From Penelope pileata (lineage: Eukaryota; Chordata; Aves; Galliformes; Cracidae), in the NCBI GenBank assembly GCA_013396635.1, contig WBMW01005527.1:1522058-1586057 (forward strand): a DNA stretch of 64,000 nucleotides, written 5' to 3'. Below the pieces are notes generated by a model. It was not told the DNA's origin. It made no database searches and saw nothing but the letters and a program-made list of their open reading frames with translations. Below are positions 39,943 to 53,354 of the stretch, one piece after another (position 1 is the first letter of the stretch; every line of letters starts with the position of its first letter). The position numbers were made by a program, and so were the translations under genes.

Positions 39943-39964
39943 CTTTTTTTTTTTTTTCTTTTTG
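39943..39964 (+). repeat. T-rich homopolymer tract
   Basis: A run of T interrupted by one C and ending in TTTTTGTAGGTAG. It is acceptor-like in shape but has no recognisable exon after it. Confidence 0.75.
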
Positions 39965-42889
39965 TAGGTAGCAATTTCAGTCTAGGTCTTTGTGAATGCG
40001 TGGTTCCAACATAGATTTAGTCACAGAAATTCTATGCCCCTATCTTAGCTTGCACCATGTATAACTGAATCCTTATTATTTCTATCAGCTGCTACTACTT
40101 TATCAGAATTCACATGCAAGGTCTCCTTTGGAACAAGGGTAATCATTCAAGAAATAAAGGCACCCATGCAATAAGTTTTCACTAGTCTCAAACCTGTTTG
40201 CTTGTGAGTTGCTAAACTTCAGCTTCTGATGGAATGACCATACAAACACACACACCCTTGTCAGATCAGTCTCATTCACGGAGTTATTAATATTTAATTG
40301 GAATGACCCTTATGCACTGAAGTTGCTTTCTGCACTTCTCCAATTTTAAAATGACTGCAACTTTATCTCAGTCCCTTAAGAGATAATCCATTGTTCTTCT
40401 GGAGAACATAATCAGATCTGTTTTTCAGGACTAGAGGGGGAAACATTGCTGGTAGGAACCGAGCAAAATGTTGCAATAGTACAAAGTATTCCCTTGATGA
40501 TGTTGCTAATTAAATTGTTATGCAAAAATTGCCAAATGATTTGAGTCCCAAGGGAAGACTTGGTCTTTTTTTTCTTAAGATATTCCAACCAATAGCTAAC
40601 CCTTAGAGCACTCATAAAACATAATGTAGCATGAGGTGCACATTAAGATTCGTTGTTTTGAAGTTGCATCAAATAATTGATCAGGAACTGTAACTAGGAT
40701 TATAGAACAAGATCAGAACTGAATTGTAGCAAATAATTGCAAAAATAATTGAAGTTATAAATTCTGAAAACTGGAAAACAGTTCCTTTTAATGCCCACAG
40801 GGATGGGACTTGTGGCTTTGATTAGGATTAACACCGGGAGATGAGGTGAATGAAGAAAACAGAGGGAGCTTTAGATTGGATTAAAATTATGACATAACCT
40901 ACCTTAAGAAAAGAAAACTTTCCAGTCTTTTGTCAGAGTAAAATTTAAGATAAGGAAAAACTGTTATTTCCACTTCAAAGATTACAATTCCTTTGAGATA
41001 CTTTGATTATTTAAGAACGGCCTGCTAATAAAAATTTGGAGGTCATATTTCTAGTAGATCTTTAGGTTCTTATTTAAGCACATTGTGTCTACTTGCTGAT
41101 GTACTTACTGAGTCGATTGTTCGTTCATCAATTAAGGCTATGTATAAGTGGACTAAATTTGTAGCTATAGGGAGGAAAACGTAGAGATTTTTATTAGTCA
41201 TTTTTATTTGTTTAGTGCCAAGCTGGTTTCAACTTTTCAGTCACTTTAGACAAATAGTGTAGACTTCACAAAAAGGGTTTTTTTGGGTGGGAGAAGGTAG
41301 GGTAGGAGTGAGTGGCATTCAGATCGTTATTCCTTGGATTCTGTTGCTAGACATCTAATCCTTTTTCTACTGAAAACAAAGGAACTATCGCTATCGATAT
41401 GAATGAGTACTAATTTAGGGTCACTGCTATATATCTGTAAAATACAGAGGCACCAGGTCAATCTGCTCACTATTGGCATATTTTGTTTTGGTTTAATTTG
41501 AACAATCAGAGGGAAACTAATCTTGCATGTTAATCAAATGTTTACAGAATCAAATACAAAAAAAAAAAAGAAACAGCATAAAGAAATAAAGCAAAAGCAG
41601 ATATTATATGAAGCCTGTTACATTTTTATCACAAACAATACTCCACAGGAATGGTAGACACTGGGTGAAATTCTGGCCCTAGTAAGTGCAACAGCAAAAA
41701 TATAAGTCGATTTTATAGATAGGAAAAAGGAAAAACCCCTTAGTGCAGCCTGTTCAATAACACAGCATCCGAGACAAGAAAAAGTTGTATACTATTTATT
41801 TTCAAAATTATTTCCATTCCCTTTTACTCATTTGTCACTAATTTGTAATGTTTCAGAAGTGTTCATTTGCTTTTAAGAATTGTTAAAACCATTCTAACTA
41901 TTCTAATTATTTTTTGCAGAAGTTTAACTGAAATTAAATTAGTGAAATATTTTTACCTTTTCAGAATAATTCAGAATATTTTCAGAAAAAAACCTGTTCT
42001 TTCAAAACATGAAACAGCCCGGATCTCACAAATGTTTATTTAACTACATCTAATTCCACGTCATTTGAAACTAGAGTGAAACCTAGAGGGTGCACTACGT
42101 ACCAGAATTTCTGCATGACTAACCCTGTGTCGTTAACAAGGTTGGGCAGCTCTGTGTATAATTCATGGCTGCTCAGAGGGTATCTTGGGTCTTCAAGTAC
42201 AGCTTCATCTCACAGAATTCAGATTTAAGGTTTGGTGTGAGAAACAGCACACAGTTCACTTCTGTGCATTGAACAGAGCAGGTTTCCTCTTGCTGATGGA
42301 AGAGGTAAAATTTTAAATAAACATCTTGATTAGAGTAGCCCTTTTAGTCCAGAGGTGATCTAAGTTGTAAACATGAAGTTGTCAGAGGACATCACAATTA
42401 ATAATGTTTCTCTCCAAAAGAAAAATCTTGTGGCAGAGAAAATCTGAAACAAATAGGATGTGTCAGGATACATATTAAATGGGATAATGTCTCATTTCTG
42501 TAGTTGAAATGCTTAGGAGAATCTAATTAACCTTTCAAATGCTGATTCCTGAGTATTTTTGGCATCAAGTTCTATGTCTTCAGGAAAACATCAGATGCCA
42601 GCACCAAAGTGGTTTGTTCTCTGTTTCCTTTAATTCTTTGGGGAAACTTTGGGCTCAGTTTTGCCTCAACTATTTTATTCACGGTAGGTTTGTAAAATAC
42701 CATTCACTTAGGTGTTAATAATTAGACAATATGCAACACCTGCTCTTAGGTCCTGCTCAACACATTTCATCACAGGATGTTCTCTTTGCCAAAGACTCCT
42801 GAGGGAGGTCAACCATTTAGGAGATCTTTTTCCTATCTCTGCAAGCTGGCCTCGTTTCCCACTTCTTTGGGAGAACCAGTGAGGAGTTT

Positions 42890-43250
42890 AGGACATGTCT
42901 CCTGAGCTCAGGGTTGCTCTGAGCGGGGTTCTGCGGACCACACCCGCCACCTTCCCATTAACGCTGCCATTAGCGTGTTTGTTCTCTGTGAGGGGAGCAG
43001 CCTGCTGTGGCACGCGCTGCTTTCCCTCAGCGCCTCCCCCGCCCCTCCGGCAGCTCTGCGGACGGACTGCGGCCCACTCCTGGGCTCCATGTGCCCTGTG
43101 TCCCCCATCTTCCTACGTGTTTTCAGTCAAAGCAGAGCGGAGAGGTGCTACACCTGGGCCGCTGGCATGGGGTGAGCAGTGGGGTGCCCTCACAGCCCAC
43201 AGGTTTCTTCAAGGCAGGGCAGCGGGAGCCTTCTGAAAGAAATGGCAGTG
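42890..43250. promoter_or_regulatory. compact CpG-rich island (candidate promoter or regulatory region)
   Basis: In AT-rich, CpG-poor surroundings this block is strikingly GC-rich. By eye I count 16 CpG dinucleotides between 42924 and 43162, including CACGCG, CTGCGGACGG and CCCCGCCCCTCCGG (a GC-box-like CCGCCCC context). CpG density then falls: two more CpGs by 43260 and one near 43339. Four short frames overlap it, up to 114 codons, as expected when GC-rich DNA lacks stop codons; none shows a recognisable domain. It could be the promoter or first exon of an unrecognised gene or lncRNA, an orphan intragenic island, or a GC-rich repeat remnant. There is no TATA box nearby and no strand can be assigned. 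The island-like composition is directly visible; promoter function is inference. Confidence 0.45.
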
Positions 43251-46200
43251 GTATGCTCGGGGCTGGTCTTTCAGCTGTTTTAGGGTGTTTGATGCAGAGG
43301 AGGCCTCAAAGCAGATTGATCTCACAGGGATTTGTCAGCGTGAGCTCATGAAGCATGTTTCTGTGCTGGTCACATTCTGTGAGAAATAAGCGCTTGTGGA
43401 GCGTGAGTTGTTCCACTCTAGGTGTGTGAATGGGGTGAATTGGTTTATATAACAAAAGTGCTTGTTTTCTGCTTCCTCCTTGCCCCGCATCTCTAGGGGA
43501 GTGTGCATATTGAGCTTGTGTTTTGCCTTTCCATGAGTCTAGATAGAGGAATTTTGCCTAAATGGAAGGATGCATGAGAACTGTATTTCAAATAAAGCTT
43601 TGTAAAAGTTAGTGTTGTGAATGGATGCAAATGCAAAATGAGCTTAACAGTAGGAATAATACAGATATTGATGGCTTAGGACTTCTGTCTGTATGGTATG
43701 GAGTGGAAAAGAGGAAATTTCAGCAGGTTAGAACTGTTCAAATGTATAGCTCAATAATATTGTGATTTTGTTGAATGCAGTGATTTTGTTGAATAAAGCC
43801 TCTAATCAAAGGGAAGGAAATTATTGGTGGCTTCTATCTCAGTTACCTGCATTCACCTACAAGACTATGTGCTTTAGGGAGAAAAGCCAGTCTCCAAGCT
43901 CTCTTGGTACTGGATTGGTTAAATTGTCACTTTCAGATCTCACAGAACAATATCAGTCATCTTATGTTAAGGAAAAACATGTCTAATCTTTGACAGAAAT
44001 GAATTACTTCATACGGGACAGCTACATTTTGTCTGATACTTGTTGTCAGCTTTCGCTAGGAGATGGGGAACGAAGAAATAGATTTCATCAAGTTCTGAGA
44101 TGGGAGGAAATGAAATCTTAGTAAAGAAAACAAGTTGTACCTCTGAAATGAATTGTACAAGCAAGAAGATCTATCAGGTGAAAAGTAAATGTTAAAATCA
44201 TTTGCCAAAAGATGACTTAGGCAGTACTGGGGAGAGGGAAAAAGGTGGAGAGCTGTGGTATTCCTAGTTTATCAAATGTTTATCTAAGACATCTAGGATT
44301 TGTTAAAAAAAGCTTTGTGGATATTTTCTGATGTTAGACCTTTATGAAACTGGAGTGAATTGCCTGCTTGTCTCTTTCATTAATCTATAACTAAAAGCAA
44401 ATGATCATGCTGTAGCATAACCAGCTTCTAGTTTGTAGTTGCACGTATTTACCCTCTGGTAGATGTTTTCAAAAGACAATTTCCAGCCTTGGAAGGAATG
44501 GGAATCTTCCAATTTGTTCACTGCCAGACTGATAGTGTGGGCATGGTACTGATATGTGCCCTATTCTACTGATTCATTTTAAGTTGAGTAGAAAGATAGA
44601 AAAATGGACAAGTCTCTGCCATGATTTTGGTCTGAAAAGTATGCCGAGTTGTCAGTTTACAGAAACTTTTTATTGATTTCCTCTCGCTGTCTTTTCGTCT
44701 AGTCACTTTTTCTTTTCTTAGCTTAAGTCACAAGGCAAGTCAAATATAATTAGTGAAAAAAAAAAAAATCTTGTTTAGATTCTGAAATGGTTGAAGGTGG
44801 ACATTAAGAGGCAGTTTTTGATTTCTCTACTTCATGTCACCTCTTCCTGGTAGACTTGGCTCTTCCATGGCCTGTGGAAAAATAAAGCGATTCAGTGACT
44901 GGGACTTGATGTGGAGATCTTGCCAATAAGTTATCCCAGTTCAACAAATACTAAAACCAAGATACTGTGTGTTCAACTCATTTATTTTTTTAAGTTGATT
45001 TTGTAGGCTAATACTGAATCTGTGAATAAAATGTAGTACATTTACTTTTGAGATTGTCATTTCTGAATAATAATGTGTGAAGTATTTTCCTGAAGGCAAA
45101 GGTGGAGATAAAATGTCTAAAAGAAGTTAGTGTTTGCAAATTTGTCAGCGGGTGCATTGTTAAAAAGTCAAGCATGTTGTTCTCATACCAAGTGAACAAT
45201 AAATATTTCTCCATTTAAAAAAAAAAATGTAGCTTCCCCCTGAGTCCTTTGCAAATCACGGTCTGTGAAGTAAGTTTTGAACTGAACTAAACATTTTTTT
45301 TCAGTCAGATGTGAAGTTTAGATTTGAATTTAAAAAGTAAACATCATTAAAGGATTAGATTATAGGGGTGTTAATTTGATGCAAGCTAGAGTTTACTGTT
45401 GTTTTTGTTCAGTTCCAAACATGAAGATTATTAGTAATATTTATATTTTGTTCTGCTGCTTTTAAGATATTACTTTACTAAATGTACTCGGTATCACTGT
45501 GGGTATCTTCTCCTCAAGCACTGTTGCACGCACTGAAAGTGCACATACTCAGGAAATTCATTTTTCTCCTTCTTAGAAACTGAATCAGATTCTTCAAGTG
45601 ACCTTAGTCTTTCCAGTCCACTGGTCACAGAGGGATAAAAGCATGGATAACATTAGTTGTTGTCCTGTTTTACTGACTGCTTTTTTCCCTGAAGAGAACT
45701 GGTACTTCTGGCAAAAAAAGAAGTCACAGTGGAAGTGGGTAGTTAAAATTGCTATTTTTAGCTTTTTACTTGTAAACAGTTTTCAGTTTTTATTGCTCAT
45801 CAAGACAGAAGTAATTTTGATTTATTTATTTATGGGCTAGGTAAAGCAAATAAGATTGTTTCCGCTAAGGTTCGCAGGTAATGAAGAAGGAAAACAAACA
45901 AAAAATGAAACAACAACAAAACTCACAGGATATATTGAATTTCTTAATAAACTAAAAAACAGTCAACATTATTGTATAGTCCAGTCTGACTGAAACAAAT
46001 AGCGGCTGGGGAATTCATTATGAAATCTGGCTTACTGTTCTACATTTCCTGCCTGTGTTTGAGGAGCTCAGGTAGGAATCTAGGGAACTATATCGCATGA
46101 GATTGATGGTCACTCTACTGTTAGAGACAGAGAATGCAGTAATAGAGATCTGCATGGGTACTCAACGTTGCAGGACACCATGCAAGAGGATGGGGCCCTG

Positions 46201-49200
46201 CTCTTCCTTGTTTTGGGGGAATTAGCTGGACATAAGTGAAACGTAAAATGACCCCTAGTAAATGTGCTGTGTTGTGCAACTTATGCAAGAGGTAGGCAGA
46301 AGGCATCTCTTGCCAGTTCTTCATGCGCTGCAGGAGACTAGGTGCTATTGAGTGGGCATTTGATTGATACCCATTCATGAGCTTGTTTAGGCAATGCTTG
46401 TTTTTCTGCAAATGCATTAAAACACTGCAAAATCAAACATTTACATTTCTATACATCCTGTATTTTTAACTGAATTTTCAGAGTAAATTTTGATCTGAGA
46501 ATCATCCCTGTTAATCTTTAATTAGAGTACTCAGTAGAACTGCAGTCTAATGTACCACTGCCTATCTGCGCAATAATCTTATGATACAAGTCACCGTGTA
46601 GAATATGGGAAAAACATCAGAGAAGCTATGTTTTCTTAGTGTTTTCTTTTTAAATAGTGAGGAATTCAAGTTAATGTGAAGAAATCTGACCTCCCTCTGC
46701 TCTTAGTATTCTCCAGAGATGTTACAAGTGGGATGTAAGTTTCAAATCCTGTTAACATAACTAAGATTTGAAGAGGGTAAAAAAACCACATGGCTGGTGA
46801 GTACCCTGCAGCTTATTCACTTTGTCAAAATACACAAAGCTTCTTCCCTCTCACCACATTAACTCCTCTCTGGGATATACTGTGTGGCACTGTATTTGTT
46901 TATTTTTTCACCCCAGTTTTGTTTAAGTAAAATATTAAGGTGATGATGATGTTTAGGAGTCTAATGTTAGCTTGATTTGGATAGTGCAAACATTTCATAA
47001 AGGCTGAACATGGATTATGTGTACTACTCAGAAAAATGCATAATTCTCACAGCAAAAAGAGGGCTATAGTAATGGAAGTGTGCTGAGGATTTCTTTTGTA
47101 TTCATAAGCTGTGCCTAAATCTGAGATCGTGCTGTCTCTCTTAAAGCTTTTAATACTTTGGTAACGTCAGAGTTTTGCATGCACATTAGAGCTTTGGTTT
47201 CCTTTTTTCAGCAGTTAAATAATCTTTTTGATAGAGTACTATTATAGTGATTTAATAATTTCAAACAACTATTTCAAATATTAACAATGATTTCTTAAAT
47301 GTATTTTACCTTTGTTGGTACTCTTATTAAACACTGAGGCTGCAATATTGGCTACATAAAGCATCCAAGAGCACTCTTGCAGCTGCTCTGAAAATAGCAT
47401 TGTATTGTAAATCAAGCTTAAATAGGAACAAGGTTCCCCTCTCTCCCAGTTCCTCAAAATAGGGAGCTACTAACTGTTATTTCTCATGCAAATGCTTTCT
47501 GTATTCCAGGTTTTAGTGTAGGTCTTAGTTTTAAGAAAATAAACCAAACAGATCTCTGAATTCAGGTTAGAGTTGACATTTCCTGGCCTTGAATTTTATT
47601 GTTAATTGGTAGGACTTCTTGAAAGGCCTGCAGAGTATTTGAGGCTATTGTTCATGTTGTAATGAGGCACTGATCTGTACTACATCTTTATGACACTGAT
47701 CTTCAGAGCTTGTCTGAGTAGCCTGTAGAAGAGGCTGTATCTTCTGCGTCACATAGGTGGATGTGCTTGTCCATTAGGGCAGGAAGTGTCAGTTTGTTCA
47801 AAAATGCCTAACTGTGAGCAGAGAGGTTTGAGCCATATGCTGTCCTGTGACTTCTGTGGTTAGTGGAATTAGTTTTTGTTTACTTTCTTGTTTTACATGC
47901 TGTTTTTAGGTGTTTTGGGGTGCTGGTTTTCCAGTGTTTCTGAGGAAAGCATTCTCTTGTGGATGTGGCTAATTACACAGGTAGTACCTCTGACATTTTA
48001 ATAGTACTTTATTATTTGGTCTTGCTGTATTTTCACACTCTTAACAACTGTCAGATATACCTTTTAATATGAAGGAATACTTAGAAGATATGCTTGAATC
48101 AGCACTTCTCTTTGGCATCCAGCTTGTACCCTGTCATTGGTTAGCAATTATACCCCTGCAGCTGCTACAGTATCCTCTGGGCATAAAATCTGATTGAACC
48201 CTGTCTTTTCTTTCTCTCTAAGCACATGGAATCTTCCTGCCATGGAAGTTTTCCTGAGTGGCAGGGTCAATAGAAAATGCCAAAGAGATAACAGATTGCA
48301 GCAAGATCAGCAGGGAAGAATGTGAATTGGCTGTTTCAGTTCTGCTTCTCCTCTGAGTTATGCATACTTAGCATTGTAACACCTAAGAGTGCTACCAAGA
48401 GGTAGCACAAACATTGAATTCAAGACTGAGTGATGAGAAGCATCACTGCTCACCGTAGAAACTGATACTTAAGAAACTGCAGAAAGGACTCCTTTAGGCA
48501 ACATCCAGTAGCAGTTTGAGAAATGTTTACAATGAGAGAGTGGATTGAAAGCATTTTGTTCTCAAAACTACTGCAAAATACATCCTTTACAGCTTTAAGT
48601 GTTAGCAGCTTAAACAGCTAAAATCACGTGGGGGAGTATCTGTCTCCTGTTTCTGTGTGTTTAGGAAGAGTGGGCTCAAAAACACCAACATATTTTTGGC
48701 TAAGTACCTCCAACTACTGAGTAGCTGAGAAGAAAACCAAGAGAAGGAGCTGCTGATGCTTGTCAAGAGAGATGAATGCCCAATAAAAATACTCAGAACT
48801 TCGTAAAATCCAGATTCTGAAACTAAAATGTCGAATAGCTCAAATGTTGGAGATGAGTCAGAAAACTTTGTGCTTGGGTAACACTCGTGGAAGAGGCCTC
48901 TTAATGCCATTATTCTGAGTGGCTTTGGAACTCTAACACAGGGATGTGTTGACTGTAGATTTTCTTACTCATGTATATTACTCATACTACAATCTTGAAT
49001 GAGAATTCAGGTGTTCTGTACATCTGTGCAAGAAGGCCCTTGCAGGCCCGTGCGTATAAAAGGAGAATTATTTATTTTAAGTCAATTGGTGGAAGATTGA
49101 AATCTGTAAAAAGCCATTAGACTGATTATTGTCCTGTAATACTGTCAAAAATGATCTTAATTGGTAAATGTACGCCATCCTCTACTAAAAGCTTTTCTCT

Positions 49201-49480
49201 TTAATTGAATTTTTCCAAGATTGGTGTCATTGAGACTCTGTAACGAACATTTCTTCTCATAAGATGTTTTTTTGCTCAGAGGTGATGTGACAGAAGGATA
49301 ATATTCTACTGTGCTTAGTACAGAAGAGCTGAAAGTTTTCAGACTGTTTAGCCTGGTAACTGGTAGCAGTTGAGAAATTGATACCGATACAGAGATATTT
49401 GCCCTGAATGGAATTGCTTGTCCAATGTCAGTATTTGCTAATGTCTTCATGCTATGTATTGTTTCCTTCAGCACTGGTCA

Positions 49481-49517
49481 CTTCTTTTTTTTTTTTCTTT
49501 CTTTTTTCTTTTTTTAA
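49481..49517 (+). repeat. polypyrimidine (T/C) tract
   Basis: T runs separated by CTTTC words. Low complexity only. Confidence 0.75.
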
Positions 49518-49918
49518 CAATATATTCAAGAAAAAGGCAAATCTGAATATATAAGAATGTAACTTTTTACTTCTGATACATTTCATATTGTCAAGCACCT
49601 GGTGAAGGAATAATGGTTGGAGTAGAATAATGCCCTTTCAATTCCTTTTGTGTAACAATTGCTTACCTTGCCTACCACTGAAGTCCCTCTATTTAGCAGG
49701 CCTTGACAGAAATCACGTGCACACACTTGGACATTTTATTTTGCACACCAAAGCGAAACAAGAAGTAGCACCGAAGCCTGTTAGCATTTGTAGAAACATT
49801 TGTCGACAAAGAAAACTTGGACGGTGACATAAGTTTTAAATGCAGCCTGCTGGGAAATTATCCAAGCTGGACAAAACCCAATTTGGCCACGACTTCAGCA
49901 AAGCTCTGAAAAAGCGCT

Positions 49919-49947
49919 GTAAACAAACAGTTTTGCAGTGTGTTTAC
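49919..49947. promoter_or_regulatory. inverted pair of forkhead-type motifs
   Basis: GTAAACA (49919-49925) and its exact complement TGTTTAC (49941-49947) face each other across a 15-base spacer. Both match the forkhead (FOX) core RYAAAYA in its strongest form. The surrounding 49840-49960 is less AT-rich than its flanks. Two such 7-mers can coincide by chance in AT-rich DNA, so binding is inference only. Confidence 0.2.
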
Positions 49948-51257
49948 TGGTGACTGAGTTCAGTTAAAAGCCTTTTTTCCTCTTCAAATTAGGTTTTCCC
50001 AAACGGAATTTTTCACTTAGCTTTCTGTGACCACTTTTAGTACTTTTAATGTCTGTGTCAGTGCTTGAGACATTGGGAGAAGTGTTTTATACTTTTATTT
50101 CTGAAGCTGAACCACCACACCTTAGAAAACAGTAAGTGAAAGACAAATCATGTAACAGAAAAGGATATGGACAGTCAGTACAGTAAAAAGAAAAAATCTG
50201 GAATGTATTTTTGTACTGTTCAGGATTTCACTGTGATTTTATTGATTTACTGATTTATTTATTGTATTTCTAGTCAGATGGTACAACAGGAAAACCTGTT
50301 GGGATGTGTCTTTTATTTGTACGAGATTACAAAAATTATCAGTCATTTTTGTTTTATAGAGCACCTTTGTTAACATATCGTGGGTTTTGCGTGACAGCAT
50401 GATGTTGAGAGATGTGTGCTTTTAAACAGAAGTATTGGAATGATCTCTTTTTTAACAAAATGTCTTGCTGCAGAGGATCATCTTCAGGATTTTCACAGTT
50501 TTTTAGAAGACCTACAGACTTTCACCTGAATATATCTGCAGACTGATTATTTGTAGTTGTTCAAATGACATTGCAATGTCTCATTCATCAAAATCCAACT
50601 TGAAAATAGATTTTAAATCAGATTTTCCATGCACACATTTCAAGTATTTAAGTGCTAATAAAAGCAAAGGTTTGATCTAACTGAGACGGAACCGTTCTCA
50701 GACACTGATACCTGCTTTTGCAGTCATGGTGCATTACAGCTTTAAAGGTTAATGTAAAAGCCTGACATGTCATGATGGAATTTGTGAAATTTAAAAACTT
50801 TTTTCTTACTGAGCAGCCGGCAGCAACTTAAACTTCAGATGTCTCTTTCAAATGTATTGGTTATGTATCTGATGACTTTCAAACTATTCAAATGTGATAA
50901 CAAGAGTTTTCAATGAAGCAGTGATAAGCAAGTGGGAGCAGCAAATCCTTAATGCATTTCAAAAATCTGTGGAATCTTATTATATCTGGGATACGATTCA
51001 GGTGAAAAAACAAGTACTTTCAAAAAAGATGACTGTAGATCCTGAGTTATCTTCATGAAATCAGCAGAACAGTTATCCTCTCTGTCCTCAGCTGTTTCAA
51101 AGCCAGCATCCAGACGACTGTCACTTTGGCTGTTTTCAGCATGAAACAATAAAGATACATAGGTTTAAAAAGCAGGAGTTACTCCCAGTTATGCTAATTT
51201 GTGGTTTTCTTCAGAGTAATAACAAAACCAAAAATGTAAATGTTGTGAAGTTGTGCG

Positions 51258-51289
51258 TTTTTTTTTTTTTTCTTTTCTTTTTTTTTTTT
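51258..51289 (+). repeat. T-rich homopolymer tract
   Basis: Two long T runs separated by a CTTTTC interruption. It is on the wrong strand to be an acceptor for the small minus-strand frame at 50949-51149. Confidence 0.8.
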
Positions 51290-52991
51290 ACAATGTAATT
51301 TCTGACTAAGTGTTTTAGGTTAGCAGAGGTTGCTTTTAAACTGACTTGCGCTGTCAGAAAGTAACACCTTATCAACAAGACCATTTCTTCAGGTGGCTTT
51401 GACTGTGCGCAGACTCAGTAAGACAGGTAGCACTGGAGTATTAAACAGTTATTGAGTCTGAGAGACAAAATGAGTAGCTAGGATCAGCAAGCAAGGAGGC
51501 TGAGCACATATGCCAGGTGTTTGGAAGGTTAGTTCTCCACTGCCCTTAGAGCAGGGGAATCATCGCTGTTCAGTTGTTCTTTTACGGGTCTCTGCTTTTT
51601 TCCTTAGGTTGTCATAGAGTCTTCATTGTAAGCATTCTTATTTTCAGTTTTTGAACAACTAAATGCTATGTTCTCAGCAGCTGCACTAGTTTGGTTTCAG
51701 TGTTTTTTTGTCTTGTATTCCCTTAGATCACACACCGTCTCATACCTTGACAGCAATCATCTTAGTGAGGGTGGGCCATGGTCGCCTGCCTGTGCTGGAC
51801 CAGCCTGGCCCTTCATTTGCAGGCAGCTGCATCTCTGGGTTGAGGGCTGCAGACATGATTCATCAGTTGCTCTGTCAGTTGTAAGAGGGAAAATATTTTT
51901 ACTTAAATATCTCAAGAACAAACTTTTTATGAAACTCGACATACAAACTGAAGTAATTCTCGGGACTCCTCTTCACCAAATGCAGTTTTCTGTTCAAAAC
52001 ACTTAAGTTATATGTACACATAGGAAAGAAGTAGTTTTGTTTGCTGCGATCTCATAGTTGTTTTGTACAGCAGAAGGAAGCAGAATGTTGGAAAGGCAAG
52101 TCAGAGTTTTCAGAATTGACCTATGACACGGAATGCTCATTTTGAAGTAAGTTGCAGAACTTTCTGAGGTGTGTTAGTGGTTTTGTTCCAAACAGGACAG
52201 TGGGAGATGTCCATTTATTAAAGTCCTTGCCAAATACATCTCCCTGGATTGGCTCCTGGATATGGGTTTGAAATATGCTGAATAAAGACCCCATTAATTT
52301 GTAGTTTCAGGTTGCTCATAGCCAATGAAAATCTTGAAGGTGTTCAGGTTGTGTGTGTAAAAACATAACTATATCTGAATTAGAATGCTTGTTTCTGAAT
52401 AAATTCAACTAAGCCAGATGGAAAGGGGATTTAGTATCAGGATTCCTGATCTCCATAACCATCTGACGTTAGCACAGACATAGCAATCAGCTATCTTTCT
52501 TAGAAATATGCTTCTGGAAGAAGAATCACTGCTGGCTTTTCTTTACTCTGAATTTTTAATTGCCTGTCAGATTTTGAAGGAAGTGGAGTGAATTCTGTTT
52601 CCTCTGCAGAACAGACATGCTAATGCCAGGAATATGACTTTTTCCAAGATAAAAATTGATTCCAGAATTGTATCTTCTGTGCCTTCATTCCTAACTGTAT
52701 GTCCATCTTGGATTTGCATCTAGATTCTGACACATAGAACAAGATCAGCAGTGTCAGCAATAAGGTTTCTGTTTTCTTGTTACTGTTCGACCTGTAAACA
52801 GAAGACAAGGGAAGCAGCAGCACAGAGGCTGTCCGGTTTACTGGAACTGGTATTTTACCTTAAAAAACAAAATCAAATCAAAGAAGCAAACAAAACCCCT
52901 ACAGCTGTTAGTTGCTTTCCATATGAAGGCATTTTTTTCCCAAATGTTTTAGTAGATATTTGACTTAATATTATGAAAATGTGCAAGGTGA

Positions 52992-53021
52992 TTTTATTTT
53001 TATTTATTTATTTATTTTTAA
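52992..53021 (+). repeat. (TTTA)n microsatellite
   Basis: About five TTTA units with T-rich flanks, ending about 220 bases before the mariner element. Confidence 0.85.
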
Positions 53022-53240
53022 GCAGGATTTATTTGCTATAGGGTCTCCATGCTCTTTGAGGGACAGGAATGTAATGTAGTTCCTTTGGAATGCCATGCCT
53101 TGAGGTGATTGTTTTATTTCAGAGACTGATAAAGAGAAATAAGAATATCTGTTTGCCATTACAATGTTTATGAAAGGGTGCTGATTTTCCATGGTAAGTC
53201 TTAAATCTGTCAGGGTCTTCTACAGAAAAGGTAATATGTA

Positions 53241-53269
53241 GGTTGCTCTGAAAGTAATGCCTCCTATTT
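53241..53269 (+). repeat. mariner terminal inverted repeat, left
   Basis: GGTTGCTCTGAAAGTAATGC plus CTCCTATTT. Pairs with 53755-53783 with four mismatches by my count. Preceded by the TA target dinucleotide at 53239-53240. Confidence 0.88.
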
Positions 53270-53354
53270 ATTTCCATGGAAACTACAACAGATACGAAGA
53301 GCGCAATAACTGTTTGGTAGAGCAAGTTCTCAGCTACAAAACATTGTCTTGCAA

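Larger units (their letters stand above)
36475..42889. other. gene-free AT-rich unique sequence
   Basis: No exon, RNA gene or known mobile element is recognised. Simple tracts are a T-rich run with (TTTTA) units at 36997-37027, (TTTTA)n at 38358-38386, T-rich 39943-39964 and A12 near 41559. Open frames stay below 100 codons and show no domain. Confidence 0.55.
43251..53240. other. gene-free AT-rich unique sequence
   Basis: Nothing is recognised as a gene or mobile element. Homopolymer and pyrimidine tracts occur at 49481-49517 and 51258-51289, and a (TTTA)n repeat at 52992-53021. A GC-richer patch at about 51765-51860 matches no known repeat. Minus-strand frames at 48602-48910 and 49157-49474 (about 100 codons each) have no recognisable domain. 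Confidence 0.5.

Noticed and set aside
48602..49474. two minus-strand frames of about 100 codons as parts of one gene
   Set aside because: No recognisable domain, different frames, and no splice signals joining them. Chance is sufficient.
50949..51149. small protein-like minus-strand frame with acidic residues
   Set aside because: It starts at TTG, has 66 codons, no family resemblance and no polypyrimidine acceptor on that strand.
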